DNA of 64,000 nt from Thainema sp966674685 (GTDB lineage Bacteria; Cyanobacteriota; Cyanobacteriia; Phormidesmidales; Phormidesmidaceae), in NCBI GenBank assembly GCA_966674685.1, contig CBKWJC010000013.1, positions 24,227-88,226 of the forward strand, read 5' to 3'. Below are positions 1 to 10,814 of the stretch, in pieces; the stretch's first letter is position 1; each line of letters begins with the position of its first letter. A model generated the notes under the pieces. It saw only the letters and a program-made list of their open reading frames with translations. It did no database searches and was not told the DNA's origin. Position numbers and translations under genes: made by a program.

Positions 1-363
1 AAGCTGACCTAATTGATTAACCGTTTGTTGGACAGCTTGCTGGCAAAACTTTTCACTGCTAATATCGCCTGCTAAAATCATGCAGCGCTGGCCTTCTTGT
101 TCAACCATTTGCTGGGTTGCTTGAGCGTCTTCATGCTCATCTAAATAGACAATGGCAACATCTGCGCCTTCGCGTGCATAATGCACCGCAACCGATCGCC
201 CAATGCCACTGTCGCCGCCCGTAATCAATGCAACCTTACCTTTTAATTTATCGCTGCCTTTGTAACTATCAGAAATGACTTCTGGCTTAGGATTCATTTC
301 TGATTCCAAAGCGGGTTTGCGCTTTTGGCTCTGAGGTGGAATTTGATTGGGAGTAATAGTCAT
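1..363 (-). CDS. SDR family oxidoreductase, N-terminal part (gene runs off the window)
   Basis: Reading the minus strand from the ATG at 361-363 gives about 121 residues with no stop before the window edge, so only the N-terminus is present. After a polar leader of about 40 residues rich in Pro, Gln and Lys comes the Rossmann start GKVALITGGDSGIGRSVA with the TGxxxGIG dinucleotide-binding motif, then an acidic segment after beta-2 (IVYLDEHEDA). The long polar leader is typical of YghA-like NAD(P)-dependent dehydrogenases. The catalytic Ser-Tyr-Lys lies outside the window. The substrate cannot be told. Confidence 0.85.
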   Translation of the reverse strand, partial: MTITPNQIPPQSQKRKPALESEMNPKPEVISDSYKGSDKLKGKVALITGGDSGIGRSVAVHYAREGADVAIVYLDEHEDAQATQQMVEQEGQRCMILAGDISSEKFCQQAVQQTVNQLGQL

Positions 364-554
364 AGTTCAAGATCCATCTGGAGAATAAATTCACGGGTGA
401 TGGTACTCAGGTAATAATTTCGTTGTTTGGGCGTCGCTCACACAACAAAACTCACCACCTTTTGAGGATTACCAATTCACGTTATTGCTTTTATGAAGCA
501 ACGTTCGTGAGAGATGATTCTTCCTGAGATTAACAATCCTGCCTAATCGCTGAA

Positions 555-1838
555 TCAATCTAAAGGAGCATCGAAAACGGTTACTGAGACTAGAGGAGTG
601 ACATCGTATCCCTTTGCTTTTAACTCTGTTTGAATGGTTTGGCTGAGCTGTTGGCGAATGGCTTCATCGGACTGATTAACATTAGGATGACGCTGCACGT
701 ATAGGTTGCACAGCAGTGAATTTTGATCTGAAATATTGGCCCGAGTAAATTCCACATCGGCTTTGACCAGACTGACGTTGGGGTTTTGGTCAATAATCTG
801 ATGGATTTCAGCCGTGGCTCGCTGAGCTTTACTGGATCGCTGAAGATTAGGTGAACTGCCGAACTGCCAAAACAGCAAAATTGCGATCGCACCGATCGTC
901 GCAATTAAGCTCGACCAAAACACCGCGCGCTTTCCCCGGTCATAGCGAGCACCTCGGGCTGATAAACCACCGTAGGTTCGGAAAATAATTGTGGCGGATA
1001 AATTAATCCCTACAAGCTGGAGCACTAGCAGAAAGAAGCCACTTTTCATCATCGCCCAGCGACCAATCGCAGCGGACATGCCGACCAAGCCAGCCGGAGG
1101 AGCCAAGGATGCGGCAATCAAAATGCCAACGGCGGCACCTGACACCAGACTGCTGCGCTCAGACTGCACTAAGTTCAACGATCCGGCTGCACCAGCAGCC
1201 AGCGGTAACAGAACCGATACCGCCGATATTTGACTGGTGCTAACCATCAAATCGGTGGCGATTTCCTGTTGCCACCCTAGGCTCAAAAGAAAACTGGTCA
1301 CAATCGTGACTGCAATTGCTGAGCAATAGCGCAGCAGACCGTGCAGCAGTAAGTCTTTGTCACCTCTGGCACTTGCGATCGCAACATTCATGGCGGGGCC
1401 AGCAAACGGAGCAATCAGCATCGCCGCCACCAGCAGATAGTTGGTGTTGGTGTACAGCCCAATCCAGACCACGATTCCGGCCACAACGGAATAGGCTAAA
1501 AATCCTTTCCACGATCCAACACTTTGTAAGCCCGCCAAGAAAATTTCCAGCGGACTACGAGCCGTGACATCCGTTAGCTTTTGGGGCGCTTCTGACGGTG
1601 GTGGTTGCAGCGGCATCACGCCTCGTGGATGCAGCGTAACGTGCAGATCCGGAATCGATTCCAGTTCGGCAAGAAAGTTTTCGACGCGACGATTTTCAAT
1701 ATAGGCTTCTACGCGATCAACCGACTGATCATCTGCGATCGCAGATGCCCACGATAAGTTGACCCCAGCGTGATCCTGAGCAATACGATAAATGTTTTCA
1801 CCATACCCCTGCGGCGCACGAATGGTCAGTTGACGCAT
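555..1838 (-). CDS. DUF389 (TIGR00341-type) membrane protein
   Basis: 427 residues. The N-terminal 90 residues form a soluble domain (MRQLTIRAPQGYGENIYRIA, then VEAYIENRRVENFLAELE). Residues about 110-330 hold at least six hydrophobic segments with the family's MLIAPFAGPAMN and glycine/alanine-rich helices, and a polar tail of about 90 residues follows. This layout is that of the DUF389 family, whose function is not established. The start is the ATG at 1836-1838. The gene is alone in its orientation; the gap to the next gene carries a direct repeat at 1998-2027. Confidence 0.85.
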   Translation of the reverse strand: MRQLTIRAPQGYGENIYRIAQDHAGVNLSWASAIADDQSVDRVEAYIENRRVENFLAELESIPDLHVTLHPRGVMPLQPPPSEAPQKLTDVTARSPLEIFLAGLQSVGSWKGFLAYSVVAGIVVWIGLYTNTNYLLVAAMLIAPFAGPAMNVAIASARGDKDLLLHGLLRYCSAIAVTIVTSFLLSLGWQQEIATDLMVSTSQISAVSVLLPLAAGAAGSLNLVQSERSSLVSGAAVGILIAASLAPPAGLVGMSAAIGRWAMMKSGFFLLVLQLVGINLSATIIFRTYGGLSARGARYDRGKRAVFWSSLIATIGAIAILLFWQFGSSPNLQRSSKAQRATAEIHQIIDQNPNVSLVKADVEFTRANISDQNSLLCNLYVQRHPNVNQSDEAIRQQLSQTIQTELKAKGYDVTPLVSVTVFDAPLD

Positions 1839-1997
1839 AAACTCAAAGCACGGTGGATGATTACACTGCCCAAGTTAGAAGATATTAACGAGGCGTTCGT
1901 CTGCCTGGGGTGAGAAGCCCTATCGTTCAGTCGGATTGTTCAGAGTCAATATCCTGACCAACGCTATAAAATCTTGGAGTGACAAGTCCAGTATCGG

Positions 1998-2027
1998 CTT
2001 GTCGCTTGTGTTCTTGTCGCTTGTGTT
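1998..2027. repeat. 15-bp perfect tandem duplication
   Basis: The unit CTTGTCGCTTGTGTT occurs twice back to back (1998-2012, 2013-2027), 18 bp before the permease start. It lies in the leader or promoter of that gene. No function is visible. Confidence 0.75.
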
Positions 2028-2045
2028 CCTCCAGCCACTTACTCT

Positions 2046-2966
2046 ATGCAAGTCAACCTTTCTCAGCGAACGGTTAAAGATTGGTCTCAACTCCAGCGAA
2101 CGCTTGTTCCCTACAGTTTTTTGCTGCCAGCCCTGTTCGTTCTAGGCATCACCGTTTTCTGGCCTGCCCTACGAGCGTTCTATCTCAGCCTAACGACCTA
2201 TGGTTATGACCTAACGGCTGCGCCGACCTGGGTTGGACTTGATAACTTTCAGCGCTTATTAAAAGATGCCGTCTTTTGGCAAACGCTGAAAAATACGCTG
2301 ATTTACCTAGTCTGTGCCGTGCCAGTACTGGTAATTGCTCCCTTGGGACTAGCAATTCTCGTCAACCAGAAGCTGCGCGGCATTCGCTGGTTTCGGGTGG
2401 CTTACTACGTACCCGTAGTGATTTCGATGGTGGTGGCCGGAATTGCGTGGCGCTGGCTCTATGCTGAAACGGGGCTGCTGAATCAAATCTTGCGCTGGCT
2501 CGGCATTTCAGAAGCGGGTATCCCCTGGTTAACCAGCCCCAATCTAGCTCTATTCAGCGTCATCACCGTCACCATCTGGAAAGGCTTGGGCTACTACATG
2601 GTGATCTATCTAGCGGGGCTACAGTCGATTCCGGACGATCTCTATGAAGCTGCGTCTATCGATGGCTCCGACGGTTGGCGACGCCACTGGGACATCACGC
2701 TGCCGCTGATGCGTCCTTATCTGTTCCTCGTAGCAGTCATTTCGGCTATTTCAGCCACCAAGGTGTTTGAAGAAGTCTATGTGATGACACGGGGCGGGCC
2801 GCTAAACAGCTCCAAGACGATTGTGTACTACGTCTATGAGCAGGCATTTGACCCGCAAAATTTTGACATTAGCTACGGCTGCACAATTGGCCTAGTCCTG
2901 TTCCTGGTCATTCTGCTACTGTCAGTTATCCGATTAGCCGTGAGCGGCAAGCAGTCGATTGTGTAG
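2046..2966 (+). CDS. Carbohydrate-type ABC transporter permease (MalF/UgpA family)
   Basis: 306 residues with a first membrane helix at about residues 27-50 and about six helices in all. The segment SIPDDLYEAASIDGSDG followed by WDITLPLMRP is the EAA loop that docks the ATPase in sugar-type (CUT1) permeases, and the N-terminal FLLPALFVLGITVFWPALRA pattern is that of MalF/UgpA proteins. No ATPase or binding protein gene is adjacent; a MalG-type permease that could be its partner is at 33.7 kb. The start is the ATG at 2046, with no clear ribosome binding site. The substrate is not predictable from the permease alone. Confidence 0.88.
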   Translation: MQVNLSQRTVKDWSQLQRTLVPYSFLLPALFVLGITVFWPALRAFYLSLTTYGYDLTAAPTWVGLDNFQRLLKDAVFWQTLKNTLIYLVCAVPVLVIAPLGLAILVNQKLRGIRWFRVAYYVPVVISMVVAGIAWRWLYAETGLLNQILRWLGISEAGIPWLTSPNLALFSVITVTIWKGLGYYMVIYLAGLQSIPDDLYEAASIDGSDGWRRHWDITLPLMRPYLFLVAVISAISATKVFEEVYVMTRGGPLNSSKTIVYYVYEQAFDPQNFDISYGCTIGLVLFLVILLLSVIRLAVSGKQSIV

Positions 2967-3031
2967 CAGGGTGTGAGTCATTACTCTCATCACTCCCGTG
3001 ACCCGTTCAAACCCTCTACAGCCCTCTCGCC

Positions 3032-3910
3032 TCAAGCCCGCTGAGCAACTTGCACAAATCGCTGCACAATGGGGGATGGGTCGCCATGTCGCCAAACCAG
3101 CAGGATGGAGGCTTGCGGGGTTTGTCTGTTGATTGAGCGATACTCAACACCTGTCCGCTGCAAGTTTTGAATTGAGGCGGGGACAATGGCAATGCCCATT
3201 TCAGCCGCGACCAGACTGATAATTGTCTGCATCTGAACGGCTTCCTGGGCAACGATTGGACTAAAATGAGCCGTTTGGCAGAGGCTAATAATCTGGTCAT
3301 ACAGGCCAGGTGCCAGCGGTCGTGGAAATAGAATGAACGGCTCTGCCGCTAATGTGTTCAAGGCGAGAGTGGTTTGGCGCGCCAATTGATGAGCCGCTGG
3401 TAAAGCAACCACTAACGATTCTTGTAGCAGCAGCAGTGTATCAAATTGGGGGTTGTCTACAGGCGGACGCATCAAACCGACATCGATTTCTCCGTCGCTG
3501 AGCTGCTGCATCTGTTGATCGGTGGTTAGCTCGGCTAGCGTTAGGGTTACACCCGGCACCTGATTGCGGAACGTTTTCAAAATTCGAGGCAGCACGTTGT
3601 ACATGGATGAACTGACGAATCCAATCACGAGCTGCCCAACCTCACCACGGCTCGCGAGCTGGCCCCGCTGGATGGCTCGATCTAACTGACGAAAAAGAGG
3701 GCGAATTTCATCTAGGAAAATCTGTCCGGCTTCGGTAAGCTGAACTACTCGTTTAGTTCGATAAAACAGGGTAAATCCCAGTTCATCTTCGAGCTGACGG
3801 ATTTGTTGACTCAGGGGGGGCTGGGCCATGTGCAGGCGTTCGGCAGCCCGACCAAAGTGCAGTTCTTCCGCAACGGCAATAAAATATCGCAAATGTCGCA
3901 GCTCAATCAC
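3032..3910 (-). CDS. LysR family transcriptional regulator
   Basis: About 292 residues. Residues 1-60 form the winged helix-turn-helix (LRHLRYFIAVAEELHFGRAA, then PPLSQQIRQLEDELGFTLF), and residues 90-290 form the periplasmic-binding-protein-like effector domain. I take GTG at 3908-3910 (protein MIELRHLRYF...) because family members start at this point; a TTG at 3922 is the alternative. It is divergent from a dehydrogenase gene, a typical LysR arrangement in which the regulator controls its neighbour. The inducer is unknown. Confidence 0.9.
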   Translation of the reverse strand: MIELRHLRYFIAVAEELHFGRAAERLHMAQPPLSQQIRQLEDELGFTLFYRTKRVVQLTEAGQIFLDEIRPLFRQLDRAIQRGQLASRGEVGQLVIGFVSSSMYNVLPRILKTFRNQVPGVTLTLAELTTDQQMQQLSDGEIDVGLMRPPVDNPQFDTLLLLQESLVVALPAAHQLARQTTLALNTLAAEPFILFPRPLAPGLYDQIISLCQTAHFSPIVAQEAVQMQTIISLVAAEMGIAIVPASIQNLQRTGVEYRSINRQTPQASILLVWRHGDPSPIVQRFVQVAQRA

Positions 3911-4042
3911 ATGCCAACTCAACTTAAAAATTAGTGATCTTCAATTTCTATCTTTTGTTAGTGGTTTTGATCGGATGTTTTAAGGTTAGATGCGATCGCA
4001 GTATTCATGCACCTAAACCTGAACCTTATTCCCAAACGACCT
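3911..4042. promoter_or_regulatory. Divergent promoter region between lysR-type gene and SDR gene
   Basis: This 132-bp AT-rich gap separates two divergent genes, so it must hold both promoters. LysR proteins usually bind such gaps at T-N11-A sites, but I cannot single out one site by eye. A HIP1-like octamer (GCGATCGC) sits near its right end. Confidence 0.5.
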
Positions 4043-4843
4043 ATGAAACCTTTGGATGGACAAATTGCCCTCGTCACAGGTGGTAGCTCCGGTATCGGTA
4101 CGGCTGTTGCTATTGCTTTAGCTGAAGCGGGTGCAAAAGTTGGTGTCAACTATTACAAAGGCGAAGAAAGCGCCAATGAAGTTATCCAGCAAATTAAAGA
4201 TCGAGCGGGAGATGCGATCGCAATTCAGGGCAACGTCAGCCAGGAAGAGGACGTGCTGCGTATGTTCCAGACCCTGAAAGATCAGTACGGCACAATTGAT
4301 ATCTTGGTTAATAATGCCGGGATACAGAAAGATAAACCGTTTATTGAGATGTCGCTTGACGATTGGAATAAGGTAATGGGCATCAATTTGACGGGGCAGT
4401 TTCTCTGCGCGCGTGAGGCAATTAAGGAGTTTTTACAGCGGGGCGTCGTTCCCGAACGCTCTTGTGCCGCAGGCAAAATCATCTGCATGAGTTCTGTGCA
4501 TGAGGAAATTCCCTGGGCAGGTCACGTCAACTATGCGGCATCAAAGGGCGGGGTCAAAATGATGATGGAAAGTATTGCCCAAGAATATGCGCCGCAAAAA
4601 ATCCGCGTTAACAGCATTGCGCCAGGTGCAATCAAAACGCCCATCAATCGGGATGCTTGGGAGACGCCAGCAGCCAAAGAAAAGCTACTCCAGGTCATTC
4701 CCTATCAGCGGATTGGAGAACCCGAAGACATCGGTAAGGCTGCGGTCTGGCTCGCGTCAGATGCATCCGACTACGTTACGGGCACAACGCTGTATGTGGA
4801 TGGCGGCATGACGCTCTATCCCGGTTTTGCCAGTAACGGTTAA
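4043..4843 (+). CDS. SDR family oxidoreductase, glucose 1-dehydrogenase-like
   Basis: 266 residues from the ATG at 4043. It shows LVTGGSSGIGTAVA (cofactor-binding TGxxxGIG), NNAG at about residue 90, the active-site Ser in ICMSSVHEEIPW, YAASKGG (catalytic Tyr-x3-Lys), and the closing pattern YVTGTTLYVDGGMTLYPGF seen in glucose 1-dehydrogenase-like SDRs. An upstream in-frame ATG at 4007 would add 12 residues unlike the family. It is divergent from the LysR gene and is probably its target. Actual substrate not shown; glucose is only the family label. Confidence 0.88.
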   Translation: MKPLDGQIALVTGGSSGIGTAVAIALAEAGAKVGVNYYKGEESANEVIQQIKDRAGDAIAIQGNVSQEEDVLRMFQTLKDQYGTIDILVNNAGIQKDKPFIEMSLDDWNKVMGINLTGQFLCAREAIKEFLQRGVVPERSCAAGKIICMSSVHEEIPWAGHVNYAASKGGVKMMMESIAQEYAPQKIRVNSIAPGAIKTPINRDAWETPAAKEKLLQVIPYQRIGEPEDIGKAAVWLASDASDYVTGTTLYVDGGMTLYPGFASNG

Positions 4844-4889
4844 TTTAATGGCTATTAAAGATTGCGGATGAAATACGTTTGATATTGGC

Positions 4890-4952
4890 TAGGGGCAGGT
4901 TGAGCAACCAATTTGCACGTTGTCATAAATTTGACGGCAAAACCCGCCCCTA
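4890..4952. repeat. Inverted repeat, AGGGGCAGGTT family copy 1
   Basis: AGGGGCAGGTT on the left and AACCCGCCCCT on the right can pair around about 40 nt. A second copy with the same arms lies at 5690-5755, flanking leuD on its other side. It looks like a small dispersed palindromic repeat. It sits between the convergent dehydrogenase and leuD genes. Confidence 0.7.
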
Positions 4953-4981
4953 TAAGAGGTATGCAAGGCAGTTAATGGTAA

Positions 4982-5590
4982 TTAACTAACGGTAACGGGA
5001 CGGCTCCACTGAAGATAGGGCAGCTTTGCGGCGGTTTGCTGAATTTGCGCTTGCTGAGCGACGAGCTGACCGCAGGCATCCCAGGTGCCTGAAACAAACA
5101 TCTGTCGAGGGCCATCGCCCATTGCGATCGCAGCCGTTTGATTATCCCAAGTTACCGTTTGGGCTTCCAGATCAACGGTGACTTCGAGCTGGGGATTAGT
5201 TGCGATCGCGGATTGAATGACCTTGACCACATCGGCTTCAGCGGTAACGCAGGGGACTCCTAGCGCGACGCAGTTGCCAAAGAAAATTTCAGCAAAGCTT
5301 TCGCCAATCAGCACATCAATGCCCCAGCGCTGGATGGCCTGCGGTGCATGTTCACGGGAGGAGCCACAGCCGAAGTTGCGGTTCACGACGAGAACTTTAG
5401 CACCTTGATACTGGGGCTGATCAAAAGGATGACTGGGATCTTGGGCGCGATCGTCTTCGAAGGCATGTTCGCCTAGGCCGTCGAAGGTGACACACTTGAG
5501 AAAACGGGCGGGAATGATCCGATCGGTGTCGATGTCGTCACCCCGCAGCGGAACGGCGCGACCAGAGAGTTGTTTAACTTCGCTACTCAT
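4982..5590 (-). CDS. leuD: 3-isopropylmalate dehydratase small subunit
   Basis: 202 residues, the usual length for LeuD. It partners LeuC to isomerise 2-isopropylmalate to 3-isopropylmalate in leucine synthesis, in the cytosol. Family marks are GDDIDTDRIIPARFL near residue 17, and NFGCGSSREHAPQA at about 73, the substrate-recognition loop of small aconitase-type subunits. The start is the ATG at 5588-5590 (MSSEVKQLSG). leuC lies upstream in the same direction, so the two are probably co-transcribed despite a 200-bp gap that holds a palindromic repeat. Confidence 0.97.
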   Translation of the reverse strand: MSSEVKQLSGRAVPLRGDDIDTDRIIPARFLKCVTFDGLGEHAFEDDRAQDPSHPFDQPQYQGAKVLVVNRNFGCGSSREHAPQAIQRWGIDVLIGESFAEIFFGNCVALGVPCVTAEADVVKVIQSAIATNPQLEVTVDLEAQTVTWDNQTAAIAMGDGPRQMFVSGTWDACGQLVAQQAQIQQTAAKLPYLQWSRPVTVS

Positions 5591-5689
5591 GATTCCTTCC
5601 TGTATTGCCTAAATGTTGACTAGCTAGTTGGCGTGTTTGTAGTGCAATGGCTGCTTATACGTTGTTGATCAGTGCCTATAACCGTTGCT

Positions 5690-5755
5690 TAGGGGCAGGT
5701 TTAGCTATCAGCTTTGCATCTCAATCGGAATTGATCGTCAAAACCTGCCCCTACA
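5690..5755. repeat. Inverted repeat, AGGGGCAGGTT family copy 2
   Basis: AGGGGCAGGTTTAG at the left and AAAACCTGCCCCT at the right form arms of about 11 bp around about 40 nt. It is the same family as the repeat at 4890-4952. It lies in the leuC-leuD gap and would form a hairpin in their transcript. Confidence 0.75.
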
Positions 5756-5790
5756 AATGTTTCGGTACAAAACCTAACCTCAGCGAGGCG

Positions 5791-7215
<1,425 letters not shown>

Positions 7216-7268
7216 GTGGTTCACCTCATAACGGATCGGTGCTGAAGTTCAGCATTGCGGTAACAGAA

Positions 7269-7285
7269 GGTGGGCAATACCCACC
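7269..7285. repeat. Short palindrome GGTGGGCAATACCCACC
   Basis: The 17-mer is palindromic except at its centre (GGTGGGC/A pairing with T/ACCCACC). A related degenerate copy lies 20 bp away at 7306-7324. Palindromes of this wording are common dispersed repeats in filamentous cyanobacteria (from memory). Confidence 0.65.
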
Positions 7286-7305
7286 CTCAGCATAGCGATA
7301 GGGAA

Positions 7306-7324
7306 AGGTGGGCGATGCCGACCT
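7306..7324. repeat. Short palindrome, second GGTGGGC copy
   Basis: AGGTGGGCGATGCCGACCT is an imperfect palindrome of the same family as 7269-7285. Confidence 0.6.
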
Positions 7325-7646
7325 GACAGGGATTGAAAATCTTGGGTGCAGAAACTTAAGACAAAAATGGGGCAGCGGTTGATGTGCGGAACCTAAATGC
7401 CATCTCCCAGTCTGCCCCCATAACCGTTGATTCCTCAAAGAGGAAAATCTTGCAGTTCTTTATTGAAATGCTTTGCAATGGAACGGCGCTGTTTACGCCT
7501 CTAGATACTAGACTAGGCGCTGAAGTCAAGACTGTCCAATATATTTTAGGTTGGCTATTAATACTTTCTGAGTATTAATCAAGGAGCAGCTTCAGCGATC
7601 GCAATTCCTAATCGGTGTCCCCAACGCTTTCTCTATGCTATGGCTA

Positions 7647-8504
7647 CTAAGGTCGAGACAAGGTTTGGCGTAATGTGTCTGCCACGGCACGGACTTCGTC
7701 TTCATTTCCTGAGCCACCAAACCCTATTTTGATCCCAGACTGCATGACAAAGAATGCTTCATATTGTTTCACTCCTTCAAGGTCTTCGATGACTCTTGCT
7801 TCCACAGTTTTGACATCAGAAAATTGGTATCTGCTTTCCTTAAGTAGGATTAGCAACTCCCGTTCTTTTCGGATAATGGTGCCGTTTCGCTTATCAAAAA
7901 TCAAAGTTTCTATACGAGTACCCTCGCGAAAAATAAATTGACCCATAGCCACAAACAGGCAGAGGAATCCTCCCCCTATCAGGCCATAAAAAGTAAATCG
8001 ATTATCTTGACTAAATTTTATGGCCTGCTGGTCAGAGGCAATAAACTGATTCAGGCGGGTAGCATAGTGGTCAAACAGGGGAGCATTGCCCGTAACGCAA
8101 CTGCTATACATTTCATCTCCCATTATCTGTACCTGCTTGCCTGTATAGGGGGTCAGTACCAGAGAATGAGAGATGATCGTGCTGCAATCGCTGTTATTGG
8201 CAGGTATCTGGTCAGTGACCAGGTTCGCTTGGATAACTTGGTTTACTATTTTGGGCGGTTGACGCAGTAACCCAAAAAATACCGAAGTTTGTACTGTACA
8301 GTTCGCTGGGACGACTTCGCTGGAATCGCTGGGAATCCTTTCTTCCGAGCGCAAGCACTGCACCGTGATGATCCTGTTTTCGAGTATTAGCGTCAGCAGA
8401 GATAACACAGCAAAGTATCCCATAAACAGGGAAAATAGGATGGTGATCAAGTTTATACCTTTCCGAAAAACTAACTCTGTAGCGGATTCCCTGGCTATTT
8501 TCAT
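7647..8504 (-). CDS. Hypothetical membrane protein, two transmembrane segments
   Basis: 285 residues that I do not recognise. One hydrophobic helix is at about residues 18-40 and a second at about 172-192 (TFYGLIGGGFLCLFVAMGQF). Between them is a loop of about 130 residues with six cysteines that is probably extracytoplasmic, followed by a cytoplasmic tail of about 90 residues. Part of the tail (RNGTIIRKERELLILL, then YQFSDVKTVEARV) looks like a PH-like beta fold. The start ATG at 8504 has GGAG nine bases upstream, so it is a real gene. No operon partner is obvious. Confidence 0.75.
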   Translation of the reverse strand: MKIARESATELVFRKGINLITILFSLFMGYFAVLSLLTLILENRIITVQCLRSEERIPSDSSEVVPANCTVQTSVFFGLLRQPPKIVNQVIQANLVTDQIPANNSDCSTIISHSLVLTPYTGKQVQIMGDEMYSSCVTGNAPLFDHYATRLNQFIASDQQAIKFSQDNRFTFYGLIGGGFLCLFVAMGQFIFREGTRIETLIFDKRNGTIIRKERELLILLKESRYQFSDVKTVEARVIEDLEGVKQYEAFFVMQSGIKIGFGGSGNEDEVRAVADTLRQTLSRP

Positions 8505-8656
8505 CGAGAGGTACTCCTGAATTCAATGCTTGATTTCTAATTGATGCAGAATAACTTTGACCCGATGGAGAACAAACAAGAGCTACCGAATGCTATGCCG
8601 TCTATGCTTCCCTTTGGGATTAACTATACATCACTGCTATTTGGCAGCCGATGACT

Positions 8657-9841
8657 CTATAAAGCGAGCCTCAAGAGTTGGCGGTAGACTTTTGCTAGCC
8701 GCTGATTCGCCATTTCCCATGTGTGGTGTTGCTCCACATGATGCCGAGCTTGTTTGGATAAGTGCGATCGCAGTTCCGCATCTTCTCTCAATCGCAACAG
8801 CGCATCTTTAATTGCCTTAGCAGAATTGGGTCGCACGGCTAGAAAGTGCTCTTCTGGCGTGCCGATGGCGTGAATCACGGGCAGATCGGTGGTGATCACG
8901 GGTGTACCAGATGCCATACCTTCCAGGACTTTGAGCGGACAGCAGCCTTGAACGAGGTTGCGATCGCAAGCTTTCAGGGGTGCAAGAATCACATCTGCTT
9001 CATGCATCTGTGCGACTAACTCACTGGGAGCCATCGGTTCCAGCCATTGGATATACCCAGCTACGCCCAACCGATCAGTCAGTTTATGCAGCGCTTTGAA
9101 TTGATCGGGGCGACCGGGAGCAATCAGTGTGAGTTGAGCCTCAAAATCTCGACGGCACAAAGCCAATGCATCAATCGCAACATCCACCCCTTGCCACGGC
9201 GAGAGCGTACCAAAGTAAAGAAGTTTAAGTGGCGACAGAATCGGCTCAGCTCTGGGAGTAGCGCTGTAAATCTGGTCGAGATCAACGCCATTGGGAATCG
9301 TCTGAATTCGCTTAGCTTCTACTCCGCGTTCAAGTAGATATGCCTCCGTGACAGGACTAGGCGTAATCACACAATCCGCTGCCTGTAGACAAGTGTCTTC
9401 TTGAGCAACAAGTTTATGCATCAGTTCCAAATCATCGGCTACTTTGGGATAGCGATACTTCAGCTCAATCGACGGTAGCCCATTCACCTCAAAGATTAAG
9501 AATCGACACAATTGAGGCTTGTGCAGCGCAATGGGGAATCCTTCAAAAGGAGAACGAATATGAATAATGTCAAAGTAGCGCCCCTGCAACCACTGCCAAA
9601 GCTGCTGTCGAAAATGCAGCACCCGGTCAATTAACGTTTTACCCAGTGCAGGTAAGGCAACTTGATGAAAGTTAATATCAAGTTCTTGATCCATCACTTC
9701 TCCGGTCGGAGAGACGGTGACTAAACTGAGTGAACCAACTTGTTTGCTAAGCGTTTGGGCAAAAGCTTGAATATGGACAGCAGCTCCTTTAGGAGCGGGA
9801 ACGACATCAAACGAAACATAGGCTATCTTGGGTGCATTCAT
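8657..9841 (-). CDS. Glycosyltransferase family 4 (GT-B fold)
   Basis: 394 residues. The N-terminal Rossmann half starts YVSFDVVPAPKGAAVHIQAF. The C-terminal half carries the family marks LLYFGTLSPWQGVDVAI (residues about 210-230) and CPLKVLEGMASGTPVI (about 305-320), the E-x7-E-like nucleotide-sugar binding motif of retaining GT4 enzymes, here with the first position changed. It probably transfers a sugar to a surface polysaccharide or lipid on the cytoplasmic side. Donor and acceptor cannot be told. It is divergent from the next gene and is a single-gene unit. Confidence 0.88.
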   Translation of the reverse strand: MNAPKIAYVSFDVVPAPKGAAVHIQAFAQTLSKQVGSLSLVTVSPTGEVMDQELDINFHQVALPALGKTLIDRVLHFRQQLWQWLQGRYFDIIHIRSPFEGFPIALHKPQLCRFLIFEVNGLPSIELKYRYPKVADDLELMHKLVAQEDTCLQAADCVITPSPVTEAYLLERGVEAKRIQTIPNGVDLDQIYSATPRAEPILSPLKLLYFGTLSPWQGVDVAIDALALCRRDFEAQLTLIAPGRPDQFKALHKLTDRLGVAGYIQWLEPMAPSELVAQMHEADVILAPLKACDRNLVQGCCPLKVLEGMASGTPVITTDLPVIHAIGTPEEHFLAVRPNSAKAIKDALLRLREDAELRSHLSKQARHHVEQHHTWEMANQRLAKVYRQLLRLAL

Positions 9842-9950
9842 CAGTTTTTTACAGCAATTTATTCAAGTAATCTCTGCAAATATTGAGTGAATATAGACAA
9901 ACTATCACAGTAGTTTATTACAGCAATTTTTCGATAGGCGGAGCGAAATA

Positions 9951-10814
9951 ATGGCGTTTGATCTAGCACAAATAAAACGTAATCGTTGGGTCTATGAAAC
10001 CACCGCATTAGCTTCACGAATTCAGCTCGATTGTCAAGGAATGGCTCAATACGATCAGCAGATGGCTAAGCGCCGCAAACTGGCCAATACCGTCTTGATC
10101 ATTAGTGGTATTGTTGTGTTTGCCTCATTCTTTATCGGTTCAGTCCTCGGCCCAATTCCGGTTTTTTTGGCATTAATTCCGTTAGCTGTGGGCATTGTCC
10201 TCAGAGCTGTGTGGTGCAGTCCAGATATTCCAGATATGCGCTATTTGGCACTGGAAGAACTCATTGATACTCTCAGCCGCGATGTTGCACGCGATCAGCC
10301 ATTTCACGTCAAGCTCGACTTTTCACCTAGCAACAAAGACTATAAGCGAATTGATACCGTTCCCTATCCAGCACGTTCCGGCTGGAAGATGGATCTGTTT
10401 CGGGACAACTGGTTGATATTACAAGGACAGTTTCTAGATGGCACTGACTTCACTCTATCACTCACTGAATTGATGGTGTCGAAATATGGCTGGAAACGGG
10501 GCCGTAGCGGTAAGCGAAAATTTAAGCGCAAGAATAAATCCAAGGGAGTAGAGCTAGAGTTGGATTTACGTATTCCTCGTAAAAAATACGGTGCCGTTCA
10601 GGTGCTACAAGAGGATATTCAATCTGCAATTCAGCTACCTGCCGATGTCCGTCTCAAGCGGCTCAAGGTTAGCGAAAACAATTTGATTTTGGGCGTCAAA
10701 GCGTCTCCTGACTTTCTGGTTTCAACATCTTTATATAAGCTCAGCATGCAGCTTTTTCTGAATGCTTATCATGTGCTGAATTTGGCCAAAGAACTGTCAA
10801 ACTCCGTTGGTTAA
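9951..10814 (+). CDS. Hypothetical protein with a paired membrane segment
   Basis: 287 residues, not recognised. Residues about 46-65 and 67-88 form a hydrophobic hairpin (TVLIISGIVVFASFFIG, then VFLALIPLAVGIVLRA). The rest is soluble, with a very basic stretch at about 180-197 (WKRGRSGKRKFKRKNKSKG). It starts at an ATG with GGAGCG seven bases upstream. The next two genes (a lipoprotein and an FHA protein) follow on the same strand after a 157-bp gap that holds a repeat, so shared function is possible but not shown. Confidence 0.75.
   Translation: MAFDLAQIKRNRWVYETTALASRIQLDCQGMAQYDQQMAKRRKLANTVLIISGIVVFASFFIGSVLGPIPVFLALIPLAVGIVLRAVWCSPDIPDMRYLALEELIDTLSRDVARDQPFHVKLDFSPSNKDYKRIDTVPYPARSGWKMDLFRDNWLILQGQFLDGTDFTLSLTELMVSKYGWKRGRSGKRKFKRKNKSKGVELELDLRIPRKKYGAVQVLQEDIQSAIQLPADVRLKRLKVSENNLILGVKASPDFLVSTSLYKLSMQLFLNAYHVLNLAKELSNSVG

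Larger units (their letters stand above)
7216..7646. other. Intergenic region with two GGTGGGC palindromes
   Basis: 430 bp between leuC and the next gene upstream of it. It holds two short inverted repeats listed separately and, further right, AT-rich sequence that could carry the leuC promoter. A 64-codon open frame on the plus strand at 7384-7578 has no ribosome binding site or recognisable protein, and I do not call it. Confidence 0.5.

Noticed and set aside
7384..7578. 64-codon open frame in the leuC upstream gap
   Set aside because: No ribosome binding site, no recognised pattern, AT-rich promoter-like DNA.
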